Positions 34,743 to 42,403 of a stretch of DNA of 64,000 nt are shown piece after piece. Position 1 is the first letter of the stretch. Every line of letters starts with the position of its first letter. This DNA is from GCA-2705995 sp048267965 (GTDB taxonomy: Bacteria; Bacteroidota; Bacteroidia; Flavobacteriales_G; Salibacteraceae), in the NCBI GenBank assembly GCA_048267965.1, contig JBLWWK010000001.1:1-64000 (forward strand), written 5' to 3'. A model generated the notes under the pieces. The model saw nothing but the letters and a program-made list of their open reading frames with translations, ran no database searches and was not told where the DNA came from. A program made the position numbers and the translations under genes.

Positions 34743-36284
34743 ATGGAAGATAAAATCAAAGACCTCGAACAACGGTTAGAAGAATCTAGAAAAGGTGGAG
34801 GCGAAAAACGCGTTGAAGCCCAACACAAGAAAGGAAAGTTAACGGCTAGAGAAAGAATTCACTTTTTGCTAGACGAAGGCTCTTTCGAAGAAATTGGCGC
34901 AATGGTTACACACCGCTCTACTTTGTTTGGTTTAGACAAACAGAAGTTTTTAGGTGATGGTGTAGTTACTGGTTACGGAACCATTCAAGGTCGTTTGGTT
35001 TATGTTTTTTCACAAGATTTCACCGTTTTAGGTGGTTCTTTAGCCGAAGCACATGCCGAAAAGATTTGCCGTATTATGGATTTAGCCATGAAAAACGGTG
35101 CTCCGTTAATTGGCTTAAACGATAGTGGTGGGGCGCGTATTCAAGAAGGCGTTGTGTCTTTAGGCGGCTATGCAGATATTTTTTACAGAAATACCTTAGC
35201 AAGTGGTGTAATTCCACAGATTTCTGCCATAATGGGGCCTTGTGCTGGCGGAGCTGTTTATTCTCCGGCACTTACCGATTTTATTATGATGGTAGAAAAC
35301 ACTTCTTACATGTTTGTTACCGGGCCCAATGTGGTAAAAACCGTAACGCACGAAGAAGTAACCAGCGAAGAACTAGGGGGTGCCTCTGCGCACAGCACTA
35401 AATCGGGTGTAACGCATTTTACAGCGCCAAACGAAATAGACGCAATTAACCAATTAAAGAAATTGTTGAGCTATGTTCCGCAAAATTGCGAAGAAGAGGC
35501 TCCATCTATTCCTTACACACCAGCAGACGAATCTCGAGAGCAGTTAAACTCGATTATTCCTGAAAATCCGAATCAACCTTACGACATAAGAGAGGTTATT
35601 GAAGGAACCATCGATACAGATTCTTTTTACGAAGTGCATAAAGATTATGCAGAAAACATTGTAGTTGGTTTTGCCCGTTTAGGCGGAAAATCAATTGGTG
35701 TTGTGGCTAACCAGCCAGCAGTTTTAGCCGGTGTTTTAGATATAGAATCATCTAAAAAAGGAGCGCGTTTTGTTCGTTTTTGTGATGCTTTCAACATTCC
35801 GTTACTTGTATTCGAAGACGTGCCTGGGTTCCTACCGGGAACCGACCAAGAGTGGAATGCAATTATCACCAACGGTGCAAAATTATTGTATGCGTTTAGC
35901 GAAGCAACCGTACCGAGAATTACGGTCATTACTAGAAAAGCTTACGGTGGTGCTTACGATGTAATGAACTCTAAGCACATTGGTGCAGATATGAACTACG
36001 CTTGGCCATCTGCAGAAATTGCAGTAATGGGCGCAAAAGGGGCAGCAGAAATTATCTTTAGAAAAGAGATTGCTGCAGCAGAAGATCCTGAAGCAAAATG
36101 GAAAGAGAAAGAAGCCGAATATGCAGCTGAATTTGCACACCCTTACAAAGCGGCAGAAAGAGGGTATGTAGACGAAGTAATTCGACCTGATCAAACCAGA
36201 GAGAAACTGATCAAAGCCTTTAAAATGCTTGAGAACAAGGCAGAGAAGTTGCCGAAAAAGAAGCACGGAAACATTCCGTTGTAA
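34743..36284 (+). CDS. Acyl-CoA carboxylase carboxyltransferase subunit (propionyl/methylmalonyl type)
   Basis: 513 residues from the ATG at 34743 (a TTG one codon earlier is also in frame). Carboxyltransferase of the PccB/MmdA type, which moves CO2 between biotin and propionyl-CoA or a related acyl-CoA. Two crotonase-like halves: the first has GAPLIGLNDSGGARIQEGV and GPCAGGAVYSPALTDFI, the second IPLLVFEDVPGFLPGTDQEW and RKAYGGAYDVMNSKHIGAD. Length is normal. No biotin carboxylase or biotin carrier gene is adjacent, so partners are encoded elsewhere. It could work as a biotin-dependent carboxylase or in a sodium-pumping decarboxylase; context does not decide. Exact repeated 10-mer at 35827-35836, read as Phe-Leu-Pro. 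Confidence 0.92.
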   Translation: MEDKIKDLEQRLEESRKGGGEKRVEAQHKKGKLTARERIHFLLDEGSFEEIGAMVTHRSTLFGLDKQKFLGDGVVTGYGTIQGRLVYVFSQDFTVLGGSLAEAHAEKICRIMDLAMKNGAPLIGLNDSGGARIQEGVVSLGGYADIFYRNTLASGVIPQISAIMGPCAGGAVYSPALTDFIMMVENTSYMFVTGPNVVKTVTHEEVTSEELGGASAHSTKSGVTHFTAPNEIDAINQLKKLLSYVPQNCEEEAPSIPYTPADESREQLNSIIPENPNQPYDIREVIEGTIDTDSFYEVHKDYAENIVVGFARLGGKSIGVVANQPAVLAGVLDIESSKKGARFVRFCDAFNIPLLVFEDVPGFLPGTDQEWNAIITNGAKLLYAFSEATVPRITVITRKAYGGAYDVMNSKHIGADMNYAWPSAEIAVMGAKGAAEIIFRKEIAAAEDPEAKWKEKEAEYAAEFAHPYKAAERGYVDEVIRPDQTREKLIKAFKMLENKAEKLPKKKHGNIPL

Positions 36285-36347
36285 TTTTTAAGAATACATT
36301 TTTATCGTGTTTTTACCCGAAACTGGGTTGAAACATGAAAATCACAC

Positions 36348-36397
36348 AAAATCATGCTTGACTGGCTGTTTATTAGCTAGTTGAGCATGATTTTTTT
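36348..36397 (+). terminator. Rho-independent terminator after the carboxyltransferase gene
   Basis: A long stem: AAAATCATGCT...ACTGGCT (36348-36367) pairs with AGCTAGT..AGCATGATTTT (36375-36394), with a few mismatches and a 7-nt loop, followed by more T. Confidence 0.85.
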
Positions 36398-36533
36398 GTT
36401 TGCAATAACTTCTCGCCAGCTGAACTCAGCTAGCATACGTTATAACTAGGTTAATAAGCAAAAACAATTCTATCTTTAAGGCAACTAAAACCACATCTTG
36501 GTAGTTATATAAGTAGAATTTAAAAACCTATCT

Positions 36534-37160
36534 ATGACAACAAATATTCGTTCGCTCTGCGTAGCCATGAGCTTAACCTTTTTAGCACTTACTTTATTCA
36601 CCGTAAATTTAATGGCTCAAGCAGCCTCAGATATTAACGGCCCGCAAGCTTTTGCACAAACAGTAATTACCCTCGATAACGATGATGTAATGCTGCGTGA
36701 GTTAGCAGGAACCAAAGGAACTTTAGTAGTGTTTTCTTGCAATACGTGTCCGTTCGTAATTAAATGGGAAGATCGTTACAACGACCTTTACGATTTAGCT
36801 AAAGCCAACGGAATCAACATGATTTTAGTAAACTCTAACGAGGCGTTTAGAGGAGGCGATGATTCTCACGAGAAAATGAAAGAGCACGCTAAAAAAATGG
36901 GCTATAAAATGCCTTACGTTATTGATCAGAATCACGTAATCGCAGATATTTTGGCAGCGAAAGCAACACCGCAGGTTTACTTGTTCGATAACAACTTTAG
37001 AATTGTATACCGTGGCGCCATAGATGATAACCAAGATAGCGCAGACGATGTGCAAGAAACGTATGCAGCAGATGCTATTACAGCATTAGCTAACGATCAA
37101 AAAATAGCAGTAACCGAAACAAAAGCACTTGGTTGCAGCATTAAAAGGGTGAAAAAGTAA
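36534..37160 (+). CDS. Exported thioredoxin-fold (AhpC/TSA-like) protein
   Basis: 208 residues with a hydrophobic N-terminus (LCVAMSLTFLALTLFTVNLMAQ), so exported. The thioredoxin-like domain has VFSCNTCPFVIKWEDRY with C69 and C72. This CxxCP motif is typical of the Bacteroidota 'redoxin' proteins annotated as thioredoxin family. ATPQVYLFDNNFRIVYRGAIDD supplies the conserved cis-Pro segment. Probably a periplasmic peroxiredoxin or disulfide reductase; substrate unknown. Single gene, with a terminator after it. Confidence 0.85.
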   Translation: MTTNIRSLCVAMSLTFLALTLFTVNLMAQAASDINGPQAFAQTVITLDNDDVMLRELAGTKGTLVVFSCNTCPFVIKWEDRYNDLYDLAKANGINMILVNSNEAFRGGDDSHEKMKEHAKKMGYKMPYVIDQNHVIADILAAKATPQVYLFDNNFRIVYRGAIDDNQDSADDVQETYAADAITALANDQKIAVTETKALGCSIKRVKK

Positions 37161-37180
37161 CCCAAAATCAATATTCTTTT

Positions 37181-37218
37181 AAAGGCAATGGCAATTTATT
37201 AATGTCATTGCCTTTTTT
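37181..37218 (+). terminator. Rho-independent terminator after the redoxin gene
   Basis: AAAGGCAATG (37181-37190) pairs with CATTGCCTTT (37206-37215), followed by more T. Confidence 0.85.
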
Positions 37219-37248
37219 TGTGGTTGAATTTTCAAAACAATAGAGAAG

Positions 37249-38520
37249 ATGAATGTTTTAGTAATTGGTTCAGGAGGTAGAGAACACACCCTTAGTTGGA
37301 AAATAGCTCAGAGCGAAAAGTGCAGCCATTTGTTTATAGCTCCAGGTAACGCAGGAACCGCTTCTGTAGGAACCAATCTAGCCATTAAAGAAACTGATTT
37401 CGAAGCTATTAAAAATGCGGTGTTAACCCACGCTATTGAATTAGTAGTTGTAGGGCCTGAAGCTCCTTTAGTAGAAGGTATTCACGATTTCTTTGCACAA
37501 GACGATCAGCTAAAAAACATTCATGTAATTGGGCCTAAAAAAGCAGGAGCCGAACTCGAAGGAAGCAAAGACTTCTCTAAAGCTTTTATGGAAGAGTTCA
37601 ACATACCTACGGCTCGATACAAAACCATTACAAAAACCAATTTATCTGAGGGGGTAGAGTTTTTAACCACTCTTAAAGCTCCTTATGTTTTAAAAGCAGA
37701 TGGGTTAGCGGCTGGTAAAGGCGTTTTAATTCTTGATGATTTAGCAGAAGCTCAAAAAGAACTTGAAAATATGCTAAGCGGCAAATTTGGAGATGCCAGC
37801 TCTAAGGTGGTAATCGAAGAGTTTTTAGACGGTATTGAGTGTTCGGTTTTTGTTTTAACTAACGGAAAAGAATACAAAATTTTACCCGAAGCAAAAGATT
37901 ACAAACGCATTGGCGAAGGCGATACTGGTTTAAACACAGGAGGCATGGGTTCTATCTCTCCCGTAGATTTTGCAGACAACGCATTTATGCAAAAAGTAGA
38001 AGATCGAATTGTAAAACCTACCATTAATGGGTTGCAAGCAAGAAGTATCGATTATCAAGGGTTTGTGTTTATTGGCTTAATGAATGTAAACGGAGAACCA
38101 TTTGTTATTGAGTACAATGTAAGAATGGGAGATCCCGAAACAGAAGTGGTAATTCCAAGAATTAAAAGTGATTTCTTAGAACTGTTGTTGGCCACTGCAG
38201 AAAACCGTTTAGATCAAGAAACCATTGAAATAGACAACCGCTATGCAACTAGCGTAATGTTAGTTTCTGGAGGGTATCCAGAATCTTACGAGAAAGGCAA
38301 AACAATTACTGGTTTCCAAAATGTAAGAAATGCATTGTTGTTTCATGCAGGAACCCGAATAGAAGACGGAAAAGCCTTAACCGCTGGCGGTAGAGTATTG
38401 GCCGTTACTGCATTTGGCAAAACCATAAAAGAAGCCTTAACCATTAGCTTCGAAAATGCAGAGCAGATCAAATTCGATAAAATGTATTATCGTAAAGATA
38501 TTGGCTTCGATTTAATGTAA
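37249..38520 (+). CDS. purD: Phosphoribosylamine-glycine ligase
   Basis: 423 residues. GARS, step two of purine synthesis: joins phosphoribosylamine and glycine with ATP. It begins MNVLVIGSGGREHTLSWKI and has the ATP-grasp core (PYVLKADGLAAGKGVLI, DTGLNTGGMGSISPV, FVIEYNVRMGDPETEV). Full length. purQ of the same pathway lies 1.3 kb downstream, separated by the DUF6341/DUF6427 pair. A bidirectional terminator follows. Confidence 0.97.
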   Translation: MNVLVIGSGGREHTLSWKIAQSEKCSHLFIAPGNAGTASVGTNLAIKETDFEAIKNAVLTHAIELVVVGPEAPLVEGIHDFFAQDDQLKNIHVIGPKKAGAELEGSKDFSKAFMEEFNIPTARYKTITKTNLSEGVEFLTTLKAPYVLKADGLAAGKGVLILDDLAEAQKELENMLSGKFGDASSKVVIEEFLDGIECSVFVLTNGKEYKILPEAKDYKRIGEGDTGLNTGGMGSISPVDFADNAFMQKVEDRIVKPTINGLQARSIDYQGFVFIGLMNVNGEPFVIEYNVRMGDPETEVVIPRIKSDFLELLLATAENRLDQETIEIDNRYATSVMLVSGGYPESYEKGKTITGFQNVRNALLFHAGTRIEDGKALTAGGRVLAVTAFGKTIKEALTISFENAEQIKFDKMYYRKDIGFDLM

Positions 38521-38546
38521 AAACACAGATCGAACAGCTACAAACT

Positions 38547-38580
38547 AAAAAAGCCGACTGGTTTCCCAATCGGCTTTTTT
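38547..38580. terminator. Bidirectional terminator between purD and the small membrane gene
   Basis: GCCGACTGG (38553-38561) pairs with CCAATCGGC (38566-38574), one mismatch and a TTTC loop, with A-run before and T-run after. It serves purD (plus) and the convergent 66-residue gene (minus). Confidence 0.88.
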
Positions 38581-38597
38581 TAATATGTAAAAAGAAA

Positions 38598-38798
38598 CTA
38601 TTTTAACGTTCCTTCGCGCTCTGCTTTCTTGTTGTAGTCTGCCTGAACTTTCACCCAAACCACGAGTAGAACAAAGATGGCAACAATGTAAAACCAGTTT
38701 ACAATGCTATCTTGATTATTAATTGCTGTAATTTTTAATAAGTCGAAAGAGGCAAAAATTAAATCTCCAATTCCGTAAACTAATTCATTCCAAGACAT
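38598..38798 (-). CDS. Small membrane protein, DUF6341-like
   Basis: 66 residues with one strong TM helix (VNWFYIVAIFVLLVVWVKVQ) preceded by an amphipathic segment (LIFASFDLLKITAINNQD) and a basic C-terminal tail. Length, pattern and position next to a DUF6427-like gene and purine genes match the DUF6341 proteins of Flavobacteriales. Function unknown. A perfect -7 box sits 21 nt upstream; the divergent gene's box is 6 bp away, so the two promoters are back to back. Confidence 0.75.
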   Translation of the reverse strand: MSWNELVYGIGDLIFASFDLLKITAINNQDSIVNWFYIVAIFVLLVVWVKVQADYNKKAEREGTLK

Positions 38799-38805
38799 GA
38801 GTTCT

Positions 38806-38813
38806 TACTTTTG
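38806..38813 (+). promoter_or_regulatory. Candidate -7 box (TACTTTTG) of the DUF6427-like gene
   Basis: Perfect TAnnTTTG, 27 nt before the ATG at 38841. Confidence 0.45.
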
Positions 38814-38819
38814 TTCCGA

Positions 38820-38827
38820 CAAATTTA
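38820..38827 (-). promoter_or_regulatory. Candidate -7 box (TAAATTTG) of the DUF6341-like gene
   Basis: Perfect TAnnTTTG on the minus strand, 21 nt before the ATG at 38798. It lies almost against the divergent plus-strand box at 38806-38813, so the transcription starts would overlap in opposite directions. Confidence 0.45.
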
Positions 38828-38840
38828 ATATTTCTGCTAA

Positions 38841-39815
38841 ATGCTGGTAAGTTTTTTTCGATCAACTAAGGCACAAGTTTTTTTTGTGCTTCCAATTATT
38901 GCTATAGCCCTAAGAATACCAGCGTTTTTTGGGTTTATAGAGCCGCCAGTATCTTCGTCAATTCTTTTCGAAAATAGCTTAGGATGGTTAAAAAATTGGC
39001 CAATTATTTCGGTTTTGTTGGCAGCGAGCGTTACTCTGCTGCAAGCAATCTTGCTAAATTCAATGGTTCGGCAATTTGAGTTACTTCGAAAAATTAACTA
39101 TTTAACCGCTTTTTACTTTGTGTTGTTTGCCTCTTTACTGCCATCGTTTTGGTTTTTAACCGAAGATGCTTTGGCGCTTTTGTTTTTGCTGTTCGCTCTA
39201 CAAAAAATGGTAACGCTGGCTCGATCTGATAGAACGTTGTCGTTGAGCTTCGATTCCGCTTTTTTAATTTCGTTAGCGGCTTGTTTTTCGGTGCAGTACA
39301 CTCTGTTTTTTCTGCTGTTGCTCATTGCACAAATTTCGTTTAGCTCAATGGGTTGGCGCGAAATATTAACCAGTTGCGTAGGTTGGGCGCTACCAGTTTT
39401 CTTTTGGTGGTCTTACTATTATTTGGTAGGATCCGATAACAACTCGGTTTATGCTCACTTTTTAACCAATACTGTTTCTTTTCAATCGTTCGATTCTAGC
39501 TTTTCAGAACACTTGGTTTTTTGGTTATCGTTGGTGGTTTTAGTAGTGATGTCGCTCGGCTCCTACATGAAAGGAATTCAAGTAAACACGGTAAAAACAA
39601 AGAATACCTTGCTACTTTTCTTGTGGTTGTTTGTGGTAGCCATTTTTAACGAGTGGTGGCTAGAAGCAGATGGGGTTAGCTTAGCGTTGTTATTGGCTCC
39701 TGCTTTAATTGCGTCTAATTATAGCACCTATGCCAAGAAAAAGTGGATTCCTGAAGTTTTGGTGTTAATTCTAATGGCGAGTGCATTCTACTCTCAATGG
39801 GCTATGTTCGGTTAA
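38841..39815 (+). CDS. Polytopic membrane protein, DUF6427-like
   Basis: 324 residues, about 9-10 TM segments, with little soluble sequence. Its start (MLVSFFRSTKAQVFFVLPIIAIALRIPAF), length and neighbourhood match the DUF6427 family found next to DUF6341 and purine genes in Flavobacteriales. Function unknown; the constant pairing with the small membrane protein suggests a joint role. purQ follows after 36 bp with its own -7 box. A GGTAGGATCC variant of the repeated motif lies at 39425. Confidence 0.72.
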   Translation: MLVSFFRSTKAQVFFVLPIIAIALRIPAFFGFIEPPVSSSILFENSLGWLKNWPIISVLLAASVTLLQAILLNSMVRQFELLRKINYLTAFYFVLFASLLPSFWFLTEDALALLFLLFALQKMVTLARSDRTLSLSFDSAFLISLAACFSVQYTLFFLLLLIAQISFSSMGWREILTSCVGWALPVFFWWSYYYLVGSDNNSVYAHFLTNTVSFQSFDSSFSEHLVFWLSLVVLVVMSLGSYMKGIQVNTVKTKNTLLLFLWLFVVAIFNEWWLEADGVSLALLLAPALIASNYSTYAKKKWIPEVLVLILMASAFYSQWAMFG

Positions 39816-39826
39816 GGGGAATAATC

Positions 39827-39834
39827 TACTTTTG
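39827..39834 (+). promoter_or_regulatory. Candidate -7 box (TACTTTTG) of purQ
   Basis: Perfect TAnnTTTG, 17 nt before the purQ ATG. Confidence 0.45.
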
Positions 39835-39851
39835 TAAAAATTTTTGACAGC

Positions 39852-40544
39852 ATGAAATTTGGTGTAATCACTTTTCCGGGAAGTAACTGCGATGAAGATA
39901 TGGTGTATGTTTTAGAAACGCTACTGAATCAAAAAGTAGAGCGTTTGTGGCATAAAGATCAAGATTTAAAAGGAGTAGATTTTGTTGTGCTTCCGGGAGG
40001 TTTCTCTTACGGTGATTACTTGAGAAGTGGCGCTATTGCTCGCTTTTCACCAATTATGACAGAGGTGATTAAGCATGCCGAAAAAGGCGGTTACGTAATG
40101 GGAATTTGTAATGGTTTCCAGATTTTATGTGAAGCAGGTTTACTACCAGGTGCTTTACTGCACAACAACCACCAGAAGTTTGTTTGTAAAAACATCTTTA
40201 TGAAGCCGAGCACATCTAACGCGCTTACCAATAAAGGTTTAGATGCAGACAAGGCGTTGAAAATTCCAATTGCTCATGCAGAAGGTCGTTATTATGTTTC
40301 AGACGAAGCATTGGCTGAATTAAAGCAAAACGATCAAATTCTTTTCCAATACTGTACAGAAGAAGGTGAAGTTTCTGAAAGAGCCAATCCTAATGGTTCT
40401 GTAAATCATATTGCTGGTGTTACCAACAAAGGGCGCAATGTTTTTGGTATGATGCCTCACCCAGAAAGAGCTGCCGATACAGAATTAGGCAATGTAGACG
40501 GTAAATTAATTTTCGATTCAATTTTAGCGGCAGTTCAAGCGTAG
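39852..40544 (+). CDS. purQ: Phosphoribosylformylglycinamidine synthase subunit PurQ
   Basis: 230 residues. The glutaminase subunit that supplies ammonia for FGAM formation in purine synthesis. It starts MKFGVITFPGSNCDEDM and has the nucleophile C86 in GICNGFQILCEAGLLPGAL and the His-Pro-Glu of GMMPHPERA. A separate PurQ implies that this organism uses the PurSQL form of the enzyme and not the large fused PurL. purS and purL are not in the window. Confidence 0.95.
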   Translation: MKFGVITFPGSNCDEDMVYVLETLLNQKVERLWHKDQDLKGVDFVVLPGGFSYGDYLRSGAIARFSPIMTEVIKHAEKGGYVMGICNGFQILCEAGLLPGALLHNNHQKFVCKNIFMKPSTSNALTNKGLDADKALKIPIAHAEGRYYVSDEALAELKQNDQILFQYCTEEGEVSERANPNGSVNHIAGVTNKGRNVFGMMPHPERAADTELGNVDGKLIFDSILAAVQA

Positions 40545-40587
40545 GTAACTTCTGAAAAATTAGGTTTTTATCGCTCGACTCGATTTG

Positions 40588-40595
40588 TATTTTTG
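40588..40595 (+). promoter_or_regulatory. Candidate -7 box (TATTTTTG) of tatD, almost at the start codon
   Basis: Perfect TAnnTTTG ending four nt before the ATG at 40600, so transcription would start at or next to the A of ATG. Confidence 0.45.
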
Positions 40596-40599
40596 AGCG

Positions 40600-41370
40600 A
40601 TGATCTTAACCGATACGCATACACACGTTTATCTCGATGCTTTTAGCGAAGATAGAGATGAGATGATGCAACGCGCCTTTGATAAAGGCGTGCAACGCAT
40701 TTTTTTACCGCATGTAGATAGAGAAACCACTGCCGATTTAAAGCAATTAGTGGCCGATTATCCCAATCATTGTTTTCCTATGATGGGGCTACATCCTTGC
40801 TCAGTAAAAGAAGACTACCACGAAGAGTTACGGTTTGTAAAAGAAGAATTGGCTTCTGGTAATTATGTGGCGGTTGGTGAAATTGGCATAGACCTCTATT
40901 GGGATAAGACCTTTTTTAAACAACAAGTTGAAGCCTTTGAAAAGCAAATAGAATGGGCTAAAGAACTCAACTTGCCCATTGTGATTCATGCGAGAGATAG
41001 TTTCGATGAGATTTTCGAAATTGTAGACCGACTCAACGATAACCAGCTCAAAGGTATTTTCCATTGCTTTACAGGAACCCTAGAGCAAGCTCAACATATT
41101 TTAGATTACGGTGATTTTTACTTGGGCATTGGGGGCGTGGTAACGTTCAAGAATTCAGGCCTAGATAAAGTGGTAAAACAACTTCCGCTTGATAAATTGG
41201 TGTTAGAAACCGATGCACCTTATTTAACACCTACACCTTTTCGGGGTAAACGCAACGAGGCTTCTTACACAGAGTTGGTGGCGCAAAAAGTGGCCGATAT
41301 ACACGAAACCGCCATAGAAAATGTAGCAGAGATTACTACACAGAATTCTAAAACTATATTTGGTTGCTAA
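40600..41370 (+). CDS. tatD: TatD family metal-dependent hydrolase (DNase)
   Basis: 256 residues, normal for TatD/YcfH. Metal ligands are in place: H7 and H9 in DTHTHVYLD, E in AVGEIGIDLYWD, H in LPIVIHARDS, H in GIFHCFTGT and D in LVLETDAPYLTP. TatD-type enzymes are 3'-5' exonucleases on damaged DNA or RNA. It overlaps the asparaginase gene by one base (TAATG), so the two are translated together. Confidence 0.93.
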   Translation: MILTDTHTHVYLDAFSEDRDEMMQRAFDKGVQRIFLPHVDRETTADLKQLVADYPNHCFPMMGLHPCSVKEDYHEELRFVKEELASGNYVAVGEIGIDLYWDKTFFKQQVEAFEKQIEWAKELNLPIVIHARDSFDEIFEIVDRLNDNQLKGIFHCFTGTLEQAQHILDYGDFYLGIGGVVTFKNSGLDKVVKQLPLDKLVLETDAPYLTPTPFRGKRNEASYTELVAQKVADIHETAIENVAEITTQNSKTIFGC

Positions 41371-42401
41371 TGCTTAAGGTGCCTAAAATTCTGATTATCT
41401 ATACCGGAGGAACAATTGGTATGGTTCAAGAAGCCAAAACCAAAGCGCTTCATCCGTTCGATTTTGACCAGCTCACTCAACAAATTCCAGAGCTTTCGAA
41501 GCTGAATATTGAGTTAGATTCCATTGCACTAGATAATCCGATCGATTCAAGTAACATGAATCCTGTTATTTGGGTGGCATTGGGCAAAATGATAGAGCAG
41601 AATTACAACGATTATGATGGTTTTGTAATCTTACACGGCTCAGATACCATGGCATATACCGCTTCTGGGCTCAGTTTTATACTCGAGAATTTAAGCAAGC
41701 CTGTAATTTTAACGGGAAGTCAACTGCCTATTGGTGTAATACGAACCGATGGTAAAGAAAACTTTTTAACCGCGATAGAAATTGCTGCGGCTCGTAACGA
41801 ATTGGGAGAGCCAATGGTGCCTGAAGTAGCCGTTTATTTCGAGTACAAATTGTACCGAGGGAACCGTACCCATAAATTCAGTGCTGAAAACTTCGAGGCG
41901 TTTAACTCGCCTAATTATCCTTTACTGGCAGAAGCTGGAGTACACATTAAATACAACCGAAGTGATATTTGGGTTCCTACCGGTTTAAACTTGAAAGTAA
42001 ACCGTCTTTTTAACGATAATGTGGCCGTGCTGTTTCTGTTTCCAGGCATCAATGAAAAAGTGGTGAGGTGTATTTTAGAAAACCCGGCCTTGCAAGGCAT
42101 TGTTCTTAAAACGTTTGGAAGTGGAAATGCGCCTACTTATTCTTGGTTTTTAGAAGCTATAAAAACGGCCATTGATGGGGGTAAGTTTATTTACAACGTT
42201 ACCCAATGCCATACAGGTGTTGTAGAGCAAGGTTTGTACGAAACAAGCCGTGAAATGCTAGAAATGGGTGTGATTAGCGGACGAGATATTACCACCGAAG
42301 CAGCAGTGGCAAAACTAATGTACCTTACCGGTTCTAATTTAGCCGAAGAAGAAGTGAGAGCGGCAATGGAAGCATCGCTTCGTGGAGAACTAACCGTTTA
42401 A
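41370..42401 (+). CDS. ansA: Type I L-asparaginase
   Basis: 343 residues from the ATG at 41370, which shares its A with the tatD stop. Hydrolyses asparagine to aspartate and ammonia in the cytoplasm (no signal peptide). The two catalytic threonine motifs are present: IIYTGGTIGM near the start and GFVILHGSDTMAYTASGLSF near residue 90. The second-domain pattern (LKTFGSGNAP) is that of the AnsA class. The next gene starts after 2 bp and is probably in the same operon. Exact repeated 10-mer at 41972-41981. Confidence 0.92.
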   Translation: MLKVPKILIIYTGGTIGMVQEAKTKALHPFDFDQLTQQIPELSKLNIELDSIALDNPIDSSNMNPVIWVALGKMIEQNYNDYDGFVILHGSDTMAYTASGLSFILENLSKPVILTGSQLPIGVIRTDGKENFLTAIEIAAARNELGEPMVPEVAVYFEYKLYRGNRTHKFSAENFEAFNSPNYPLLAEAGVHIKYNRSDIWVPTGLNLKVNRLFNDNVAVLFLFPGINEKVVRCILENPALQGIVLKTFGSGNAPTYSWFLEAIKTAIDGGKFIYNVTQCHTGVVEQGLYETSREMLEMGVISGRDITTEAAVAKLMYLTGSNLAEEEVRAAMEASLRGELTV

Positions 42402-42403
42402 CT

